Source of the DNA: Rhizobiaceae bacterium | GTDB taxonomy: Bacteria > Pseudomonadota > Alphaproteobacteria > Rhizobiales > Rhizobiaceae | Direction of reading: 5' to 3' | Length of the DNA stretch: 54,024 nucleotides | Assembly: GCA_028279875.1 (NCBI GenBank) | Contig: JANQMU010000068.1 | Span: 1 to 54,024, forward strand | In this document: positions 1-8,664 of the stretch, in pieces | Position numbering within the stretch: the first letter of the stretch is position 1 | How the letters are laid out: every line of letters begins with the position of its first letter | The notes under the pieces: model-generated | What the model was told of the DNA's origin: nothing | The model's database searches: none | The model's input: only the letters and a program-made list of their open reading frames with translations | Made by a program: the position numbers and the translations under genes

Positions 1-771
1 CGCCAGGTCACGGGCACGCACGACCGCCGATGGCGTCGCGACGATCGGCAGATCGGCGACGTCCTCGATGGTCTCGATCAACGACGGCACCTTGACCGCA
101 TAACGCCCTTCGGCGCCCTCCATCTGACCGGCGGCGACCAGCGAGTTGTTGGCGCTGACACCGGCGATCAACTGGTCGAGGCGCAGACCATAGGAGGACA
201 GCTTCATCGGGTCGATGATGACCTCGACCAGCTCGTCGCGGGCGCCCCGGAGATTGGCGTCGAGCACGCCGTTGACGTCCTCGATACGGTCCCGCAACTC
301 GCGCGCCGCGGTGGTCAGGGCGCGTTCGGGAACGTTGCCGGACAGGGTGACGACCAGCACCGGGAATTCGGAGATGTTGACCTCGTTGACGGTCGGTTCG
401 TCGGCGCCCTGCGGCAGGTCGGGCTTGGCGTCGTCGACCTTGTTGCGCACGTCGACAAGCGCCTTGTCGAGATCGGCGCCGGCCTGGAACTCGACAATGA
501 CATTGCCGCCGCCCTGATAGGCGGTTGAGCGCATTTCCTTGATGCCGGCAATGGATTTGAACTTGGATTCGATGGGGCGCAGCAGCAGGCGCTCCGAATC
601 CTCCGGCGAGATGCCCTGATAGCCGAGGCTTACATAGATGATCGGGATATCGATGTCGGGCTCGGCTTCCTTGGGAATGGACTGATAGGCGAGCGTGCCC
701 GCCACCAGAAAGAACACCAGGAAGGAAATCGTCAGCCGCGCATTGCGTATGGCATAGTCGACGAAGGACAT
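1..771 (-). CDS. RND efflux permease, N-terminal part (cut by window edge)
   Basis: The reverse strand from the window edge to an ATG at 771 is open for 257 codons and reads as the start of an AcrB/HAE1-type RND proton-driven efflux pump of the inner membrane. It begins MSFVDYAIRNARLTI, has one N-terminal membrane helix (about residues 12-28), then the periplasmic porter-domain signature with IPKEAEPDIDIP, SPEDSERLLLRP and a RSTAYQGGG-like stretch. Full pumps are about 1,000-1,050 residues, so roughly a quarter is visible. Its ATG shares one base with the TGA of the membrane-fusion gene upstream (TGATG), so the two are translationally coupled. Substrates cannot be told from this part. No outer-membrane TolC-type gene is visible. 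Confidence 0.93.
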   Translation of the reverse strand, partial: MSFVDYAIRNARLTISFLVFFLVAGTLAYQSIPKEAEPDIDIPIIYVSLGYQGISPEDSERLLLRPIESKFKSIAGIKEMRSTAYQGGGNVIVEFQAGADLDKALVDVRNKVDDAKPDLPQGADEPTVNEVNISEFPVLVVTLSGNVPERALTTAARELRDRIEDVNGVLDANLRGARDELVEVIIDPMKLSSYGLRLDQLIAGVSANNSLVAAGQMEGAEGRYAVKVPSLIETIEDVADLPIVATPSAVVRARDLA

Positions 772-1913
772 CAGTTCGCGCCTGCCGTGGCCGCCGCGAT
801 CAGGCGTTCGACCATTTCCCCGTCCGCCTCGACCGGATTGACCGCATCGCCCTCGACGACGAGATCCTGGCCGGCGACGATGATGCGGGCATCTTCGGGT
901 ATGCCGCCCAGCACCAGGCCCTGGGGCATGTCGTCGATCAGGTCGATCGGCACGAACGCCGCCGTGTCGTCGGCGGTGAGGATGCGCACGCCGAGATCGC
1001 CATTGGCGGAAAGCGTGACCACGGAGCGGGGCAGCACCACGGCGGTCACGGTTTCAGCGCGCAGGGTGATTTCAGCGGTCATGCCGGCCGGGATCGTCAA
1101 CTCGGGATTGGGGATCGCGATCTCGACCGGAAATGTCCGTGTCTGGGGCGAAGCGTCGCGGCTGATATAGCTGACCTTGCCCTGTACCCTACGGCCGTTG
1201 ACGAGGCGGATATCGGCGATATTGCCGGGCTTGATATAATGCAGGTCGCTCTCACTGACTTCGCCGCGGGCAATCACCGGGTCGAGCTTGAGAAGCACGG
1301 CGACCTGCTCGCCCGCCTGGACATAACTGCCTTTCTCGACGTTCAGCCGGTCAATGACACCGGAAAACGGGGCGCGGACTTCCAGCCGGGCATGCTCGAC
1401 TTCCGCCTGCTGAAGCTGGGAGCGCGCCGAACTCAGCGCCGAGCGCGATTCGTCGGCGCGCAGCTTGGGCAGGGTTCCGGCCTCGACAAGGCGCTCGGTC
1501 GCCTCATATTCCTTCTGGCGTTGCTCGAGCAGTGCCCGGGCGGTGTCGATCATCGCCGTCTGTTCCTCGACCTCCAGCGACAGGATGACATCGCCTTCCT
1601 CGACACTGTCGCCCTGCTGGAACGGCAGCGTCTCGATAATGCCGGCGGCACGGGTCGCCAGCGTGGCGCGCTTGTCGGCCTCGGTCAGGCCGGACAGACG
1701 TATGGCGCGGCTGTGTTCGATGAAATAGGGCTCGATATAGGCGACGGTGCGCAGCATTGGCGCCGGCGTAACGGTTTCGCCCGTCTGCTCCACCGTTTCG
1801 TCGGCGCTGCTCGCAGCGCTGTTGACCGATGAGAATTCGCCCGTCAGGATCCAGCCCGCCGAAACCGCCAGCACGGCGACAGCCACGATCTTGTGAAACC
1901 GATACTTTGCCAT
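771..1913 (-). CDS. RND efflux membrane-fusion (periplasmic adaptor) protein
   Basis: A 380-residue HlyD/AcrA-family adaptor that would link the inner-membrane RND pump encoded just downstream to an outer-membrane channel. A signal-anchor lies at residues 6-25. It is followed by a first lipoyl half-motif (GIIETLPFQQGDSVEEGDVIL), a coiled-coil hairpin at about 120-175, the second lipoyl half (RAPFSGVIDRLNVEKGSYV) and a beta-barrel region ending near 330. The length is normal for the family. The gene is first in the operon; about 160 bp separate it from the aglR stop upstream, which is transcribed in the same direction. The stop overlaps the pump start by one base. Family assignment is firm; substrate is not. 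Confidence 0.93.
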   Translation of the reverse strand: MAKYRFHKIVAVAVLAVSAGWILTGEFSSVNSAASSADETVEQTGETVTPAPMLRTVAYIEPYFIEHSRAIRLSGLTEADKRATLATRAAGIIETLPFQQGDSVEEGDVILSLEVEEQTAMIDTARALLEQRQKEYEATERLVEAGTLPKLRADESRSALSSARSQLQQAEVEHARLEVRAPFSGVIDRLNVEKGSYVQAGEQVAVLLKLDPVIARGEVSESDLHYIKPGNIADIRLVNGRRVQGKVSYISRDASPQTRTFPVEIAIPNPELTIPAGMTAEITLRAETVTAVVLPRSVVTLSANGDLGVRILTADDTAAFVPIDLIDDMPQGLVLGGIPEDARIIVAGQDLVVEGDAVNPVEADGEMVERLIAAATAGAN

Positions 1914-2074
1914 GGTCCCTCCTCTCCCGGCGCCGGGTCAGAGGACCCGCATGCCGCAGTGGATTGTTTCACAACTGTGTTTGCCACCTGATATAGCGAT
2001 GCAAGCGGCGAATTGCGACCGATGGATGACATTCGACCGATATTCCGTGAGCGGTCCGGTCGCCTGAGTTGTGA

Positions 2075-3106
2075 TTAACCGCTTTGCGGGGCGGGGCCGG
2101 TGGACGTGCCGACCATCAGTTCAGCCTCCAGCAGAGCGTTGCGCGGCATACTCCCCGGATTCTCGATCAGTTGCAACAACATTTCGCCCGCCTGGCGGCC
2201 GGCATTGCGCACCGATGAGCGCGCGGCGGTGAAGATCGGCACATCCTCACCGTTCTTGAGATAGGACAGTTCGTCGTCGAAGGTGATGATGGAGATGTCA
2301 CGGGCGAGGCGCAATCCGGCCTCTTCAATGGCCCGCCGGACACCGAAGGCGCAGATGATCGACGACACCAGATAGGCGGTCGGCGGGGCGCTGCCGGCCA
2401 TCATCTCGCGCGCCGACCGATAGCCGTAGACCTCGGTCATCTCGTCGGAGCGCATCAGGCTGGGATCGGGCTCGACGCCGCGGGCGCGCAGCGAGCGTTC
2501 ATAGCCGTCGCGTCGGCGATAGGCGAAATCCATCGCCTCGATACCGTTGATCAGGGCGATGCGCCGGTGGCCAAGGTCGAGCAGGAAGTCCGTGGCCCGG
2601 CTGAAGGCACTGCGGTTATTGACATCGAGCCAGGAATAGGACGACGCAATTCCCGAGGCGCGGCCATGGACCAGAAAGGGGATGCCGATGTCGCGCAGCA
2701 GGTCGATGCGCGTGTCGTTGATCTTCGGACCATGGACGATGAGGCCGTCGACGGTTCCCTTCGCCTTCAGGTCCTTGTAGACGGTCTCTTCATCACGGTC
2801 GTTGACGATCGACAGGATCATCTCGTAGCCGTTCCGGGCATAGATCTCACCGGCGCCGGCGATGAAGTCCCCGAAGATCGGGTTGACCATCTCATGTTTG
2901 GATGACAGCGGGATCACATGGCCGGTCGCCATGGCCCGGCCGGTCGCCAGGTTCTTCGCCCGGATATTCGGCGTGTAATTGTGCTTCTTGGCCGCGGCCA
3001 ATACGCGCTGCCGGGTTGCCTCCCTGACTTCGGGAAAGCCGTTCAGAGCCCTGCTGACCGTCGTTTGAGAGAGACCAAGGTGCTCCGACAATTCCTTTAG
3101 ATTCAT
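2075..3106 (-). CDS. aglR: LacI-family repressor of the alpha-glucoside locus (AglR)
   Basis: A 343-residue LacI/GalR regulator. The N-terminal helix-turn-helix reads LKELSEHLGLSQTTVSRALN, followed by the hinge region and a periplasmic-binding-protein-like sugar domain. The start is set at the ATG at 3106, which gives the usual LacI N-terminus; a TTG at 3124 would add six residues, and neither has a convincing ribosome site. It is divergent from aglE, with the same gene arrangement as Sinorhizobium aglR-aglEFGAK, so it most likely represses that operon until an alpha-glucoside binds. A near-palindrome at 3122-3133, just upstream of the start, suggests it also represses itself. Confidence 0.88.
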   Translation of the reverse strand: MNLKELSEHLGLSQTTVSRALNGFPEVREATRQRVLAAAKKHNYTPNIRAKNLATGRAMATGHVIPLSSKHEMVNPIFGDFIAGAGEIYARNGYEMILSIVNDRDEETVYKDLKAKGTVDGLIVHGPKINDTRIDLLRDIGIPFLVHGRASGIASSYSWLDVNNRSAFSRATDFLLDLGHRRIALINGIEAMDFAYRRRDGYERSLRARGVEPDPSLMRSDEMTEVYGYRSAREMMAGSAPPTAYLVSSIICAFGVRRAIEEAGLRLARDISIITFDDELSYLKNGEDVPIFTAARSSVRNAGRQAGEMLLQLIENPGSMPRNALLEAELMVGTSTGPAPQSG

Positions 3107-3121
3107 GGGCGAGACGACTTT

Positions 3122-3133
3122 CAAAGCGATTTG
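3122..3133. promoter_or_regulatory. candidate AglR operator at the aglR leader
   Basis: CAAAGCGATTTG matches the perfect palindrome CAAAGCGCTTTG at 3288-3299 in 11 of 12 positions. It has the CG-centred form of LacI-family operators. It lies immediately upstream of the aglR ATG, where bound repressor would block aglR itself. Binding is inferred, not seen. Confidence 0.5.
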
Positions 3134-3248
3134 GATATCCCGTCACAATAGTGCCGTAAACGCCTTGCGTCAAAGGGGGAGGCCACTTTATCGATTGGCG
3201 TCCAAGGAGACAGAATTCCTGTAAAAGTGGAATTTTTTCCGTATCTCA

Positions 3249-3277
3249 TTGACAATCATAACCATGTGCGCGATTGT
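3249..3277 (+). promoter_or_regulatory. candidate aglE promoter
   Basis: A consensus -35 box TTGACA lies at 3249-3254. A weak -10-like GATTGT follows at 3272-3277 after a 17-base spacer. The predicted start of transcription would fall just before the palindrome at 3288, as expected for a repressible promoter. The -10 is poor, so this is tentative. Confidence 0.35.
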
Positions 3278-3287
3278 TGGCTGTATC

Positions 3288-3299
3288 CAAAGCGCTTTG
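3288..3299. promoter_or_regulatory. candidate AglR operator at the aglE promoter
   Basis: A perfect 12-bp palindrome, CAAAGCGCTTTG, sits between the TTGACA box and the aglE ribosome site. Its CG centre is typical of LacI-family operators, and a copy with one mismatch lies 166 bp away at 3122. The two sites flank the divergent promoters and could be bridged by one repressor tetramer. Confidence 0.62.
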
Positions 3300-3364
3300 A
3301 TTACGAGTCTGCGATACGGATTTTGACGATCTGCGCGGCGCTCGTGCAAATTGGGAGGAACTCC

Positions 3365-4720
3365 ATGCGAAATCTATTTCTGTCCGGTGTGGCGGCGTTT
3401 GCCCTGACCACCGGAATGGCCCATGCCGACAGCCATCTGCTCTATCCGCCGGGCGAGGGCCCGTTCAACTGGGACAGCTTCCAGGCTTTTGCGGCCGCCA
3501 ATGATTTTTCCGGCCAGGAGCTGTCGATGACCGGCCCGTGGACGGGTGAGGACGGCAATATCGTCAACAATATGCTGGCCTATTTCGAAGAGGCCACCGG
3601 CGCCAAGGTGAATTATTCCGGTTCGGACAGTTTCGAACAGGACATCGTCATTTCGGCCCAGGCCAATTCGGCGCCGAATGTCGCGGTCTTCCCGCAGCCG
3701 GGCCTCGCCGCCGACATGGCGGCCCGGGGTTTCCTGGCGCCGCTCGGCGCCGAAACCGGTGACTGGGTCAAGGACAATTACGCCGCCGGCCAGTCTTGGG
3801 TGGATCTCGGCACCTATGCCGATGCCAATGGCAAGGACGACCTGTTCGGTTTCTTCTACAAGATCGACGTGAAATCGCTCGTCTGGTACGTTCCCGAGCA
3901 ATTCGAGGAAGCCGGCTATGAAGTGCCGGAAACCATGGAAGAGCTCAAGGCACTCACCGATCAGATCGTCGCCGATGGCGGCACGCCCTGGTGCATTGGT
4001 CTGGGATCAGGCGCGGCCACAGGCTGGCCGGCCACCGACTGGGTCGAGGACATGATGCTGCGCACCCAGCCGCCGGAAGTCTACGACCAGTGGGTCACCA
4101 ACGAAATCCCGTTCGACGATCCGCGGATCGTCGCGGCGATCGAGGAATACGGGCATTTCGCCAAGAACGACGATTATGTCGCCGGCGGTGCCGCCTCGGT
4201 TCCCAATACCGACTTCCGCGACAGCCCGTCCGGCCTGTTCGAACTGCCGCCGGAATGCTACATGCACCATCAGGCGACGTTCATTCCGACCTTCTTCCCG
4301 GAAGGCACGGAAGTGGGTGAAGATGTCGACTTCTTCTATTTCCCGGCCTATGCGGACAAGGATCTCGGCAAGCCCGTGCTCGGCGCCGGCACGCTGTTCG
4401 CCATCCTCGACGATACGCCGGTTGCACGGTCGTTCATCGAATTCCTCAAGACGCCGATCGCGCATGAGGTCTGGATGGCGCAGGGCGGCTTCCTGACACC
4501 GCATGTCGGGGTCAACAAGGAGGCCTACAACAACGATACGTCGAGGGCGCTGGGCGACATTCTGCTGAATGCCACGACCTTCCGCTTCGACGGGTCCGAC
4601 CTGATGCCCGGCGAAATCGGCGCCGGTGCCTTCTGGACCGGCATGGTCGATTACACCTCCGGCGCGGAGGCCGCAGACGTGGCCAAATCCGTGCAGGAAC
4701 GCTGGCAGTCGATCAAATAA
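3365..4720 (+). CDS. aglE: alpha-glucoside ABC transporter, periplasmic binding protein (AglE)
   Basis: A 451-residue family 1 solute-binding protein that would capture sucrose, maltose, trehalose or other alpha-glucosides in the periplasm. The signal peptide is MRNLFLSGVAAFALTTGMAHA, cleaved after AHA. The body carries stretches I recognise from rhizobial AglE, such as KIDVKSLVWYVPE, WCIGLGSGAATGWPATDWVED, LRTQPPE and LNATTFRFDGSDLMPG. The ATG at 3365 is chosen because GGGAGG lies 7 bases upstream and the signal peptide starts there; the open frame runs further back without support. It is the first gene of the operon, and a strong hairpin follows the stop. Confidence 0.95.
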   Translation: MRNLFLSGVAAFALTTGMAHADSHLLYPPGEGPFNWDSFQAFAAANDFSGQELSMTGPWTGEDGNIVNNMLAYFEEATGAKVNYSGSDSFEQDIVISAQANSAPNVAVFPQPGLAADMAARGFLAPLGAETGDWVKDNYAAGQSWVDLGTYADANGKDDLFGFFYKIDVKSLVWYVPEQFEEAGYEVPETMEELKALTDQIVADGGTPWCIGLGSGAATGWPATDWVEDMMLRTQPPEVYDQWVTNEIPFDDPRIVAAIEEYGHFAKNDDYVAGGAASVPNTDFRDSPSGLFELPPECYMHHQATFIPTFFPEGTEVGEDVDFFYFPAYADKDLGKPVLGAGTLFAILDDTPVARSFIEFLKTPIAHEVWMAQGGFLTPHVGVNKEAYNNDTSRALGDILLNATTFRFDGSDLMPGEIGAGAFWTGMVDYTSGAEAADVAKSVQERWQSIK

Positions 4721-4734
4721 CCAACTGACGATGA

Positions 4735-4767
4735 GACCGTCCGCGGCGCTGCACGCTGCGGGCGGTC
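4735..4767 (+). promoter_or_regulatory. hairpin between aglE and aglF (mRNA stabiliser or attenuator)
   Basis: Ten-base arms at 4735-4744 and 4758-4767 pair throughout, with one G-U. The inner loop is GC-rich, and no run of T follows. This fits the common arrangement in which a hairpin after the binding-protein gene protects its message, so that more binding protein than permease is made. It is not a convincing terminator. Confidence 0.55.
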
Positions 4768-4829
4768 AAACGGGGAGCGGGCAGGGCAGCCGGTGAGGAG
4801 CCGGGTTGTCTGCGGACTGGGAGGTCGCC

Positions 4830-5810
4830 ATGAATCCGATTGTGCAGGGGATCGTAACCATTCTGGCCGGTGTCGGCGGCTGTGTGGGCTATTTCTACCT
4901 ATCCAATCTGGTCCTGGACAAGGTCATATTTCCGGCCCGGGGCGAGCATATCGGCCGCAATATCAACCGTGCGAACATGGTCCGTCCGTGGCTGTTCCTT
5001 CTGCCGGCGATCCTGGCGCTCGGCCTCTATCTGATGTATCCGGTCGTGGCCTCGTTCTACCGGTCGCTTTTCAACCGGTCCGGCGACGAATTTATCGGCC
5101 TCGGCAATTACATCACGATGTTCGGCGAGCCGGAATTCCGCCGGAGCTTTCTGAACAATATGCTTTGGGTGCTGGTGGTGCCGGCCGGCGCCACCTTCGC
5201 CGGCCTGCTGGCGGCGCAGCTCACCGACCGGATGCGGGGCGGCAACCTCGCCAAATCGATGATCTTCATGCCGATGGCTATCAGCTTCGTCGGCGCATCG
5301 CTGATCTGGAAATTCGTCTATGCCAACGATGCCGATATCGGGCTGATCAATGCGGTGCGTTCACTGTTCGGTGCCGAAGGGCCTGTCGACATGCTGCAGG
5401 TGCCGTTCTGGAACAATTTCTTCCTGATGGTCATCCTGATCTGGACGCAGACGGGTTTTGCCATGGTGATCCTGTCGGCGGCGCTGCGCGGGGTGCCGGA
5501 GGAGACGATCGAGGCGGCGATCATTGACGGTGCCAATCCGTTCCAGATCTTCTTCAAGATCAAGGTGCCGCAGATCATGGGGACCATCGTCGTCGTCTGG
5601 ACGACCACGACCATCCTGGTGCTCAAGGTTTTCGACATCGTCTACACGATGACCGGCGGCAATTTCGGCACCGAGATCCTGCCGAGCTACATGATGTCCT
5701 ACATGTTCCGGGACGACGGCCGGGCGACCGCCGTAGCCTTCATCATCATGATTATCGTGCTGCCGGTGATGGTCTGGAACATCATGCAGGCGCGCAAAGA
5801 ATTTCGCTGA
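4830..5810 (+). CDS. aglF: alpha-glucoside ABC transporter permease (AglF)
   Basis: A 326-residue MalF-type inner-membrane permease with about eight hydrophobic segments. It carries the cytoplasmic EAA loop (PEETIEAAIIDGANPFQIFFKIKVPQI) that docks on the ATPase. The N-terminus has an extra hydrophobic helix at about residues 7-25 before the MVRPWLFLLPAILALGLYLMYP helix. ATG 4830 follows GGGAGG at 4819-4824. A TTG 24 bases upstream is in frame but has no better site. It is cotranscribed with aglG, 13 bases downstream, and pairs with it to form the channel. Confidence 0.93.
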   Translation: MNPIVQGIVTILAGVGGCVGYFYLSNLVLDKVIFPARGEHIGRNINRANMVRPWLFLLPAILALGLYLMYPVVASFYRSLFNRSGDEFIGLGNYITMFGEPEFRRSFLNNMLWVLVVPAGATFAGLLAAQLTDRMRGGNLAKSMIFMPMAISFVGASLIWKFVYANDADIGLINAVRSLFGAEGPVDMLQVPFWNNFFLMVILIWTQTGFAMVILSAALRGVPEETIEAAIIDGANPFQIFFKIKVPQIMGTIVVVWTTTTILVLKVFDIVYTMTGGNFGTEILPSYMMSYMFRDDGRATAVAFIIMIIVLPVMVWNIMQARKEFR

Positions 5811-5823
5811 GGGAGGCGGGGAC

Positions 5824-6978
5824 ATGGACAATATTGCCGGTCAGAAATCAAGCCTCACGATCGTCACCTATATTTCGGTGATCGCCATCGTGCTGATATG
5901 GCTCATTCCGACGGTCGGGCTGTTCGTCTCGTCCTTCCGGGACCGCGATCAGATCTCCGCTTCCGGATGGTGGCAGGCGCCGTTCTCGGTGGTTCTCGCC
6001 GATGCCGGCCGGGCCGAGCTTGATTCGCAAAAGGAAGAGAACGGCGTCTGGGTCATGAAGGGCAACATCTTCGGCGACGAGGATGTCGCCGATCGCTTCA
6101 AGACAGGCGACAGTTCGGTTACCGCTTTCGGCAGCCGCGGGCGCGCGCCGGGCGAGTTTCCGGTTGGCACGACAGCCGAAATCCAGAACGGGCGGACCCT
6201 CACGGTCGCGGCCAATGGTGACTATACGATGACCTCGCCGGAGGAAATCACCCGGCGCGGCCCGCGGATCTATTTCCAGGCCAACACGCCGCCCGATTTC
6301 ACCCTCGACAATTATCGAACGGTGCTGACGGCCGACAATATGGACCGCGCCTTCATCAACACGCTGACTGTGACGATCCCGGCGACCGTCATCCCCATCC
6401 TGATTGCCGCATTCGCCGCCTATGCGCTGGCCTGGATGGATTTCCCGGCGCGCGGCCTGCTGATTGCCGCGGTCGTCGGGCTCTTGGTCGTGCCGCTGCA
6501 ACTTGCGCTGGTGCCACTGCTCAACCTGCACAACCGGATTGGTATCGGCCAGAGCTTCATGGGCATCTGGATGGCGCATACGGCGTTCGGCATGCCGCTG
6601 GCGATCTATCTATTGCGCAATTACATGGTCGGCCTGCCGCGTGACATCATCGAGAGCGCCAAGGTGGACGGGGCAACGGATTTCCAGGTCTTCGTGAAGA
6701 TCGTGCTGCCGCTGTCCTTCCCGGCGCTTGCCAGCTTCGCCATCTTCCAGTTCCTGTGGACCTGGAACGATCTGCTGGTGGCCAAGGTGTTCCTGCCCTC
6801 GGCCGATGAAAGCAAGGTCATGACCGTCAAGATTGCCGATGACCTTCTGGGCTCGCGCGGCGGTGACTGGGGGATTCTGGCGACCGCCGCCTTCGTCTCC
6901 ATTGCGGTGCCGCTGGCGGTCTTCTTCACGATGCAGCGCTATCTCGTTCGCGGCCTACTGGCCGGCTCGGTCAAGTGA
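5824..6978 (+). CDS. aglG: alpha-glucoside ABC transporter permease (AglG)
   Basis: A 384-residue MalG-type permease. Helix 1 (about 13-34) is followed by an unusually long periplasmic segment of about 130 residues before the remaining helices. The EAA loop reads PRDIIESAKVDGATDFQVFVKIVLPLSFPALAS, and the C-terminus MQRYLVRGLLAGSVK is typical of MalG proteins. A large periplasmic insert also fits what I remember of rhizobial AglG. The ATG follows a GGGAGGCGGGG ribosome site. It lies between aglF and aglA with short spacers in one operon. Confidence 0.93.
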   Translation: MDNIAGQKSSLTIVTYISVIAIVLIWLIPTVGLFVSSFRDRDQISASGWWQAPFSVVLADAGRAELDSQKEENGVWVMKGNIFGDEDVADRFKTGDSSVTAFGSRGRAPGEFPVGTTAEIQNGRTLTVAANGDYTMTSPEEITRRGPRIYFQANTPPDFTLDNYRTVLTADNMDRAFINTLTVTIPATVIPILIAAFAAYALAWMDFPARGLLIAAVVGLLVVPLQLALVPLLNLHNRIGIGQSFMGIWMAHTAFGMPLAIYLLRNYMVGLPRDIIESAKVDGATDFQVFVKIVLPLSFPALASFAIFQFLWTWNDLLVAKVFLPSADESKVMTVKIADDLLGSRGGDWGILATAAFVSIAVPLAVFFTMQRYLVRGLLAGSVK

Positions 6979-6994
6979 GCAGAAAACCCGTGCG

Positions 6995-8650
6995 ATGACG
7001 ATGATCGATCAATCCATAGTCTCCGCCGGTCCCGCCGTCGAGAACGACTGGTGGCGGGGCGCGGTGATCTACCAGGTCTATCCGCGCAGCTTCCAGGACA
7101 GCAGCGGTGACGGGATCGGCGATCTGGCCGGAATCGTCCAGCGGCTGCCCTATATCGCCTCGCTCGGCGTCGACGGTATCTGGATATCGCCGTTCTTCCC
7201 GTCGCCGATGAAGGATTTCGGCTATGACGTCACCGATTATTGCGGCGTCGATCCGATGTTCGGCTCGCTCGACGATTTCGACAGCCTGATCGCTTCGGCC
7301 CACGGGCTGGGCCTGAAGGTGATCATCGATCTGGTGTTGTCGCACACGTCGGATCAGCATGGCTGGTTCCGGCAGAGCCGGATGGACCGCGACAATGACA
7401 AGGCCGACTGGTATGTCTGGTCGGACCCGAAGCCCGACGGCACGCCGCCCAACAACTGGCTGTCCATCTTCGGCGGACCCGCCTGGCAGTGGGATTCTCG
7501 ACGCGAGCAATACTACCTGCATAATTTCCTGGCCGAACAGCCGGACCTGAATTTCCATACGCCGGCCGTGCAGGATGCGCTGCTCGGCATTGCCCGGTTC
7601 TGGCTGGATCGCGGTGTCGACGGCTTTCGCCTGGATACGATCAATTTCTACTTTGCCGACAAGGACCTGCGCGACAATCCGGCCCTGGCGCCGGAACTGC
7701 GCAATGCCAATATCGCGCCATCGGTGAACCCCTATAATCACCAGGAGCATATTTATTCAAAGAACCGGCCGGAGAATCTCGATTTTCTGAAACGGTTCCG
7801 GTCGCTGCTGGATGCCTATCCCGGGGCGATGTCGCTGGGGGAAATCGGCGATGCGCAGAAGGGCCTGGAGATTCTCGGCCAATATACCGCCGGCGATGAT
7901 TTCGTGCATATGTGCTACGCGTTCGAGTTCCTGGCCAAGGAGCCGCTGACGGCGAAACGCGTGGCGGATGTGTTCGCCCGCCTCGATGCGGTCGCCGCCT
8001 CCGGATGGGCCTGCTGGGCATTCTCCAATCATGATGTGATCCGTCACACCTCGCGCTGGGACCTGACGCCGCAGGCCCAGCGGCTGCTGTCGACCATGCT
8101 GATGTGCCTGCGCGGTTCGATCTGCCTCTATCAGGGCGAGGAACTGGGCTTGATGGAAGCCGACATCGAATATGAACATCTGCGCGATCCCTATGGGATC
8201 GAGTTCTGGCCGAAATTCAAGGGCCGCGACGGTTGCCGCACGCCGATGGTGTGGCAGCACGATGCGGCCCAGGGCGGCTTCTCGGCGGTGCGCCCATGGT
8301 TGCCGGTCAGCGACAACCACCGTTCGCTGGCGGTCGATCTTCAGGATGGCGATCCGTCGTCCATGCTGCATCACTATCGCCGCGCCATCGCCTTTCGTCA
8401 TGATCATCCGGCGCTGACAAAGGGCGCGCATGATGGTGTCGGCGCCACCGGCGATGTCGTCCATTTCACCCGCACGCATGGCGATCAGGCGATCTTCTGC
8501 GCCTTCAATCTCAGCGATGTGCCGGTCGAAATACCAATGCCGTCCGGCGACTGGACGCCGATCGGTACAGACCTTGGGTGCGCCGGCGCGGTGAAGGACG
8601 ATGATCTGCATCTGGGCCCGTGGCAGTCCGGCCTCGCGCTACGTCAATAA
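6995..8650 (+). CDS. aglA: alpha-glucosidase, glycoside hydrolase family 13 (AglA)
   Basis: A 551-residue cytoplasmic GH13 enzyme that would split imported alpha-glucosides into glucose and the aglycone sugar. Visible family signatures are VIYQVYPRSF at the N-terminus, the nucleophile region GVDGFRLDT (Asp214), the acid/base LGEIGD (Glu283) and the transition-state site FSNHD (His346, Asp347). No signal peptide is present. Two in-frame ATGs at 6995 and 7001 are possible; 6995 is used. The frame extends further upstream only as an overlap of aglG. Its place inside the transporter operon supports intracellular hydrolysis after uptake. Confidence 0.94.
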   Translation: MTMIDQSIVSAGPAVENDWWRGAVIYQVYPRSFQDSSGDGIGDLAGIVQRLPYIASLGVDGIWISPFFPSPMKDFGYDVTDYCGVDPMFGSLDDFDSLIASAHGLGLKVIIDLVLSHTSDQHGWFRQSRMDRDNDKADWYVWSDPKPDGTPPNNWLSIFGGPAWQWDSRREQYYLHNFLAEQPDLNFHTPAVQDALLGIARFWLDRGVDGFRLDTINFYFADKDLRDNPALAPELRNANIAPSVNPYNHQEHIYSKNRPENLDFLKRFRSLLDAYPGAMSLGEIGDAQKGLEILGQYTAGDDFVHMCYAFEFLAKEPLTAKRVADVFARLDAVAASGWACWAFSNHDVIRHTSRWDLTPQAQRLLSTMLMCLRGSICLYQGEELGLMEADIEYEHLRDPYGIEFWPKFKGRDGCRTPMVWQHDAAQGGFSAVRPWLPVSDNHRSLAVDLQDGDPSSMLHHYRRAIAFRHDHPALTKGAHDGVGATGDVVHFTRTHGDQAIFCAFNLSDVPVEIPMPSGDWTPIGTDLGCAGAVKDDDLHLGPWQSGLALRQ

Positions 8651-8664
8651 TTGGGGAGGGATCC

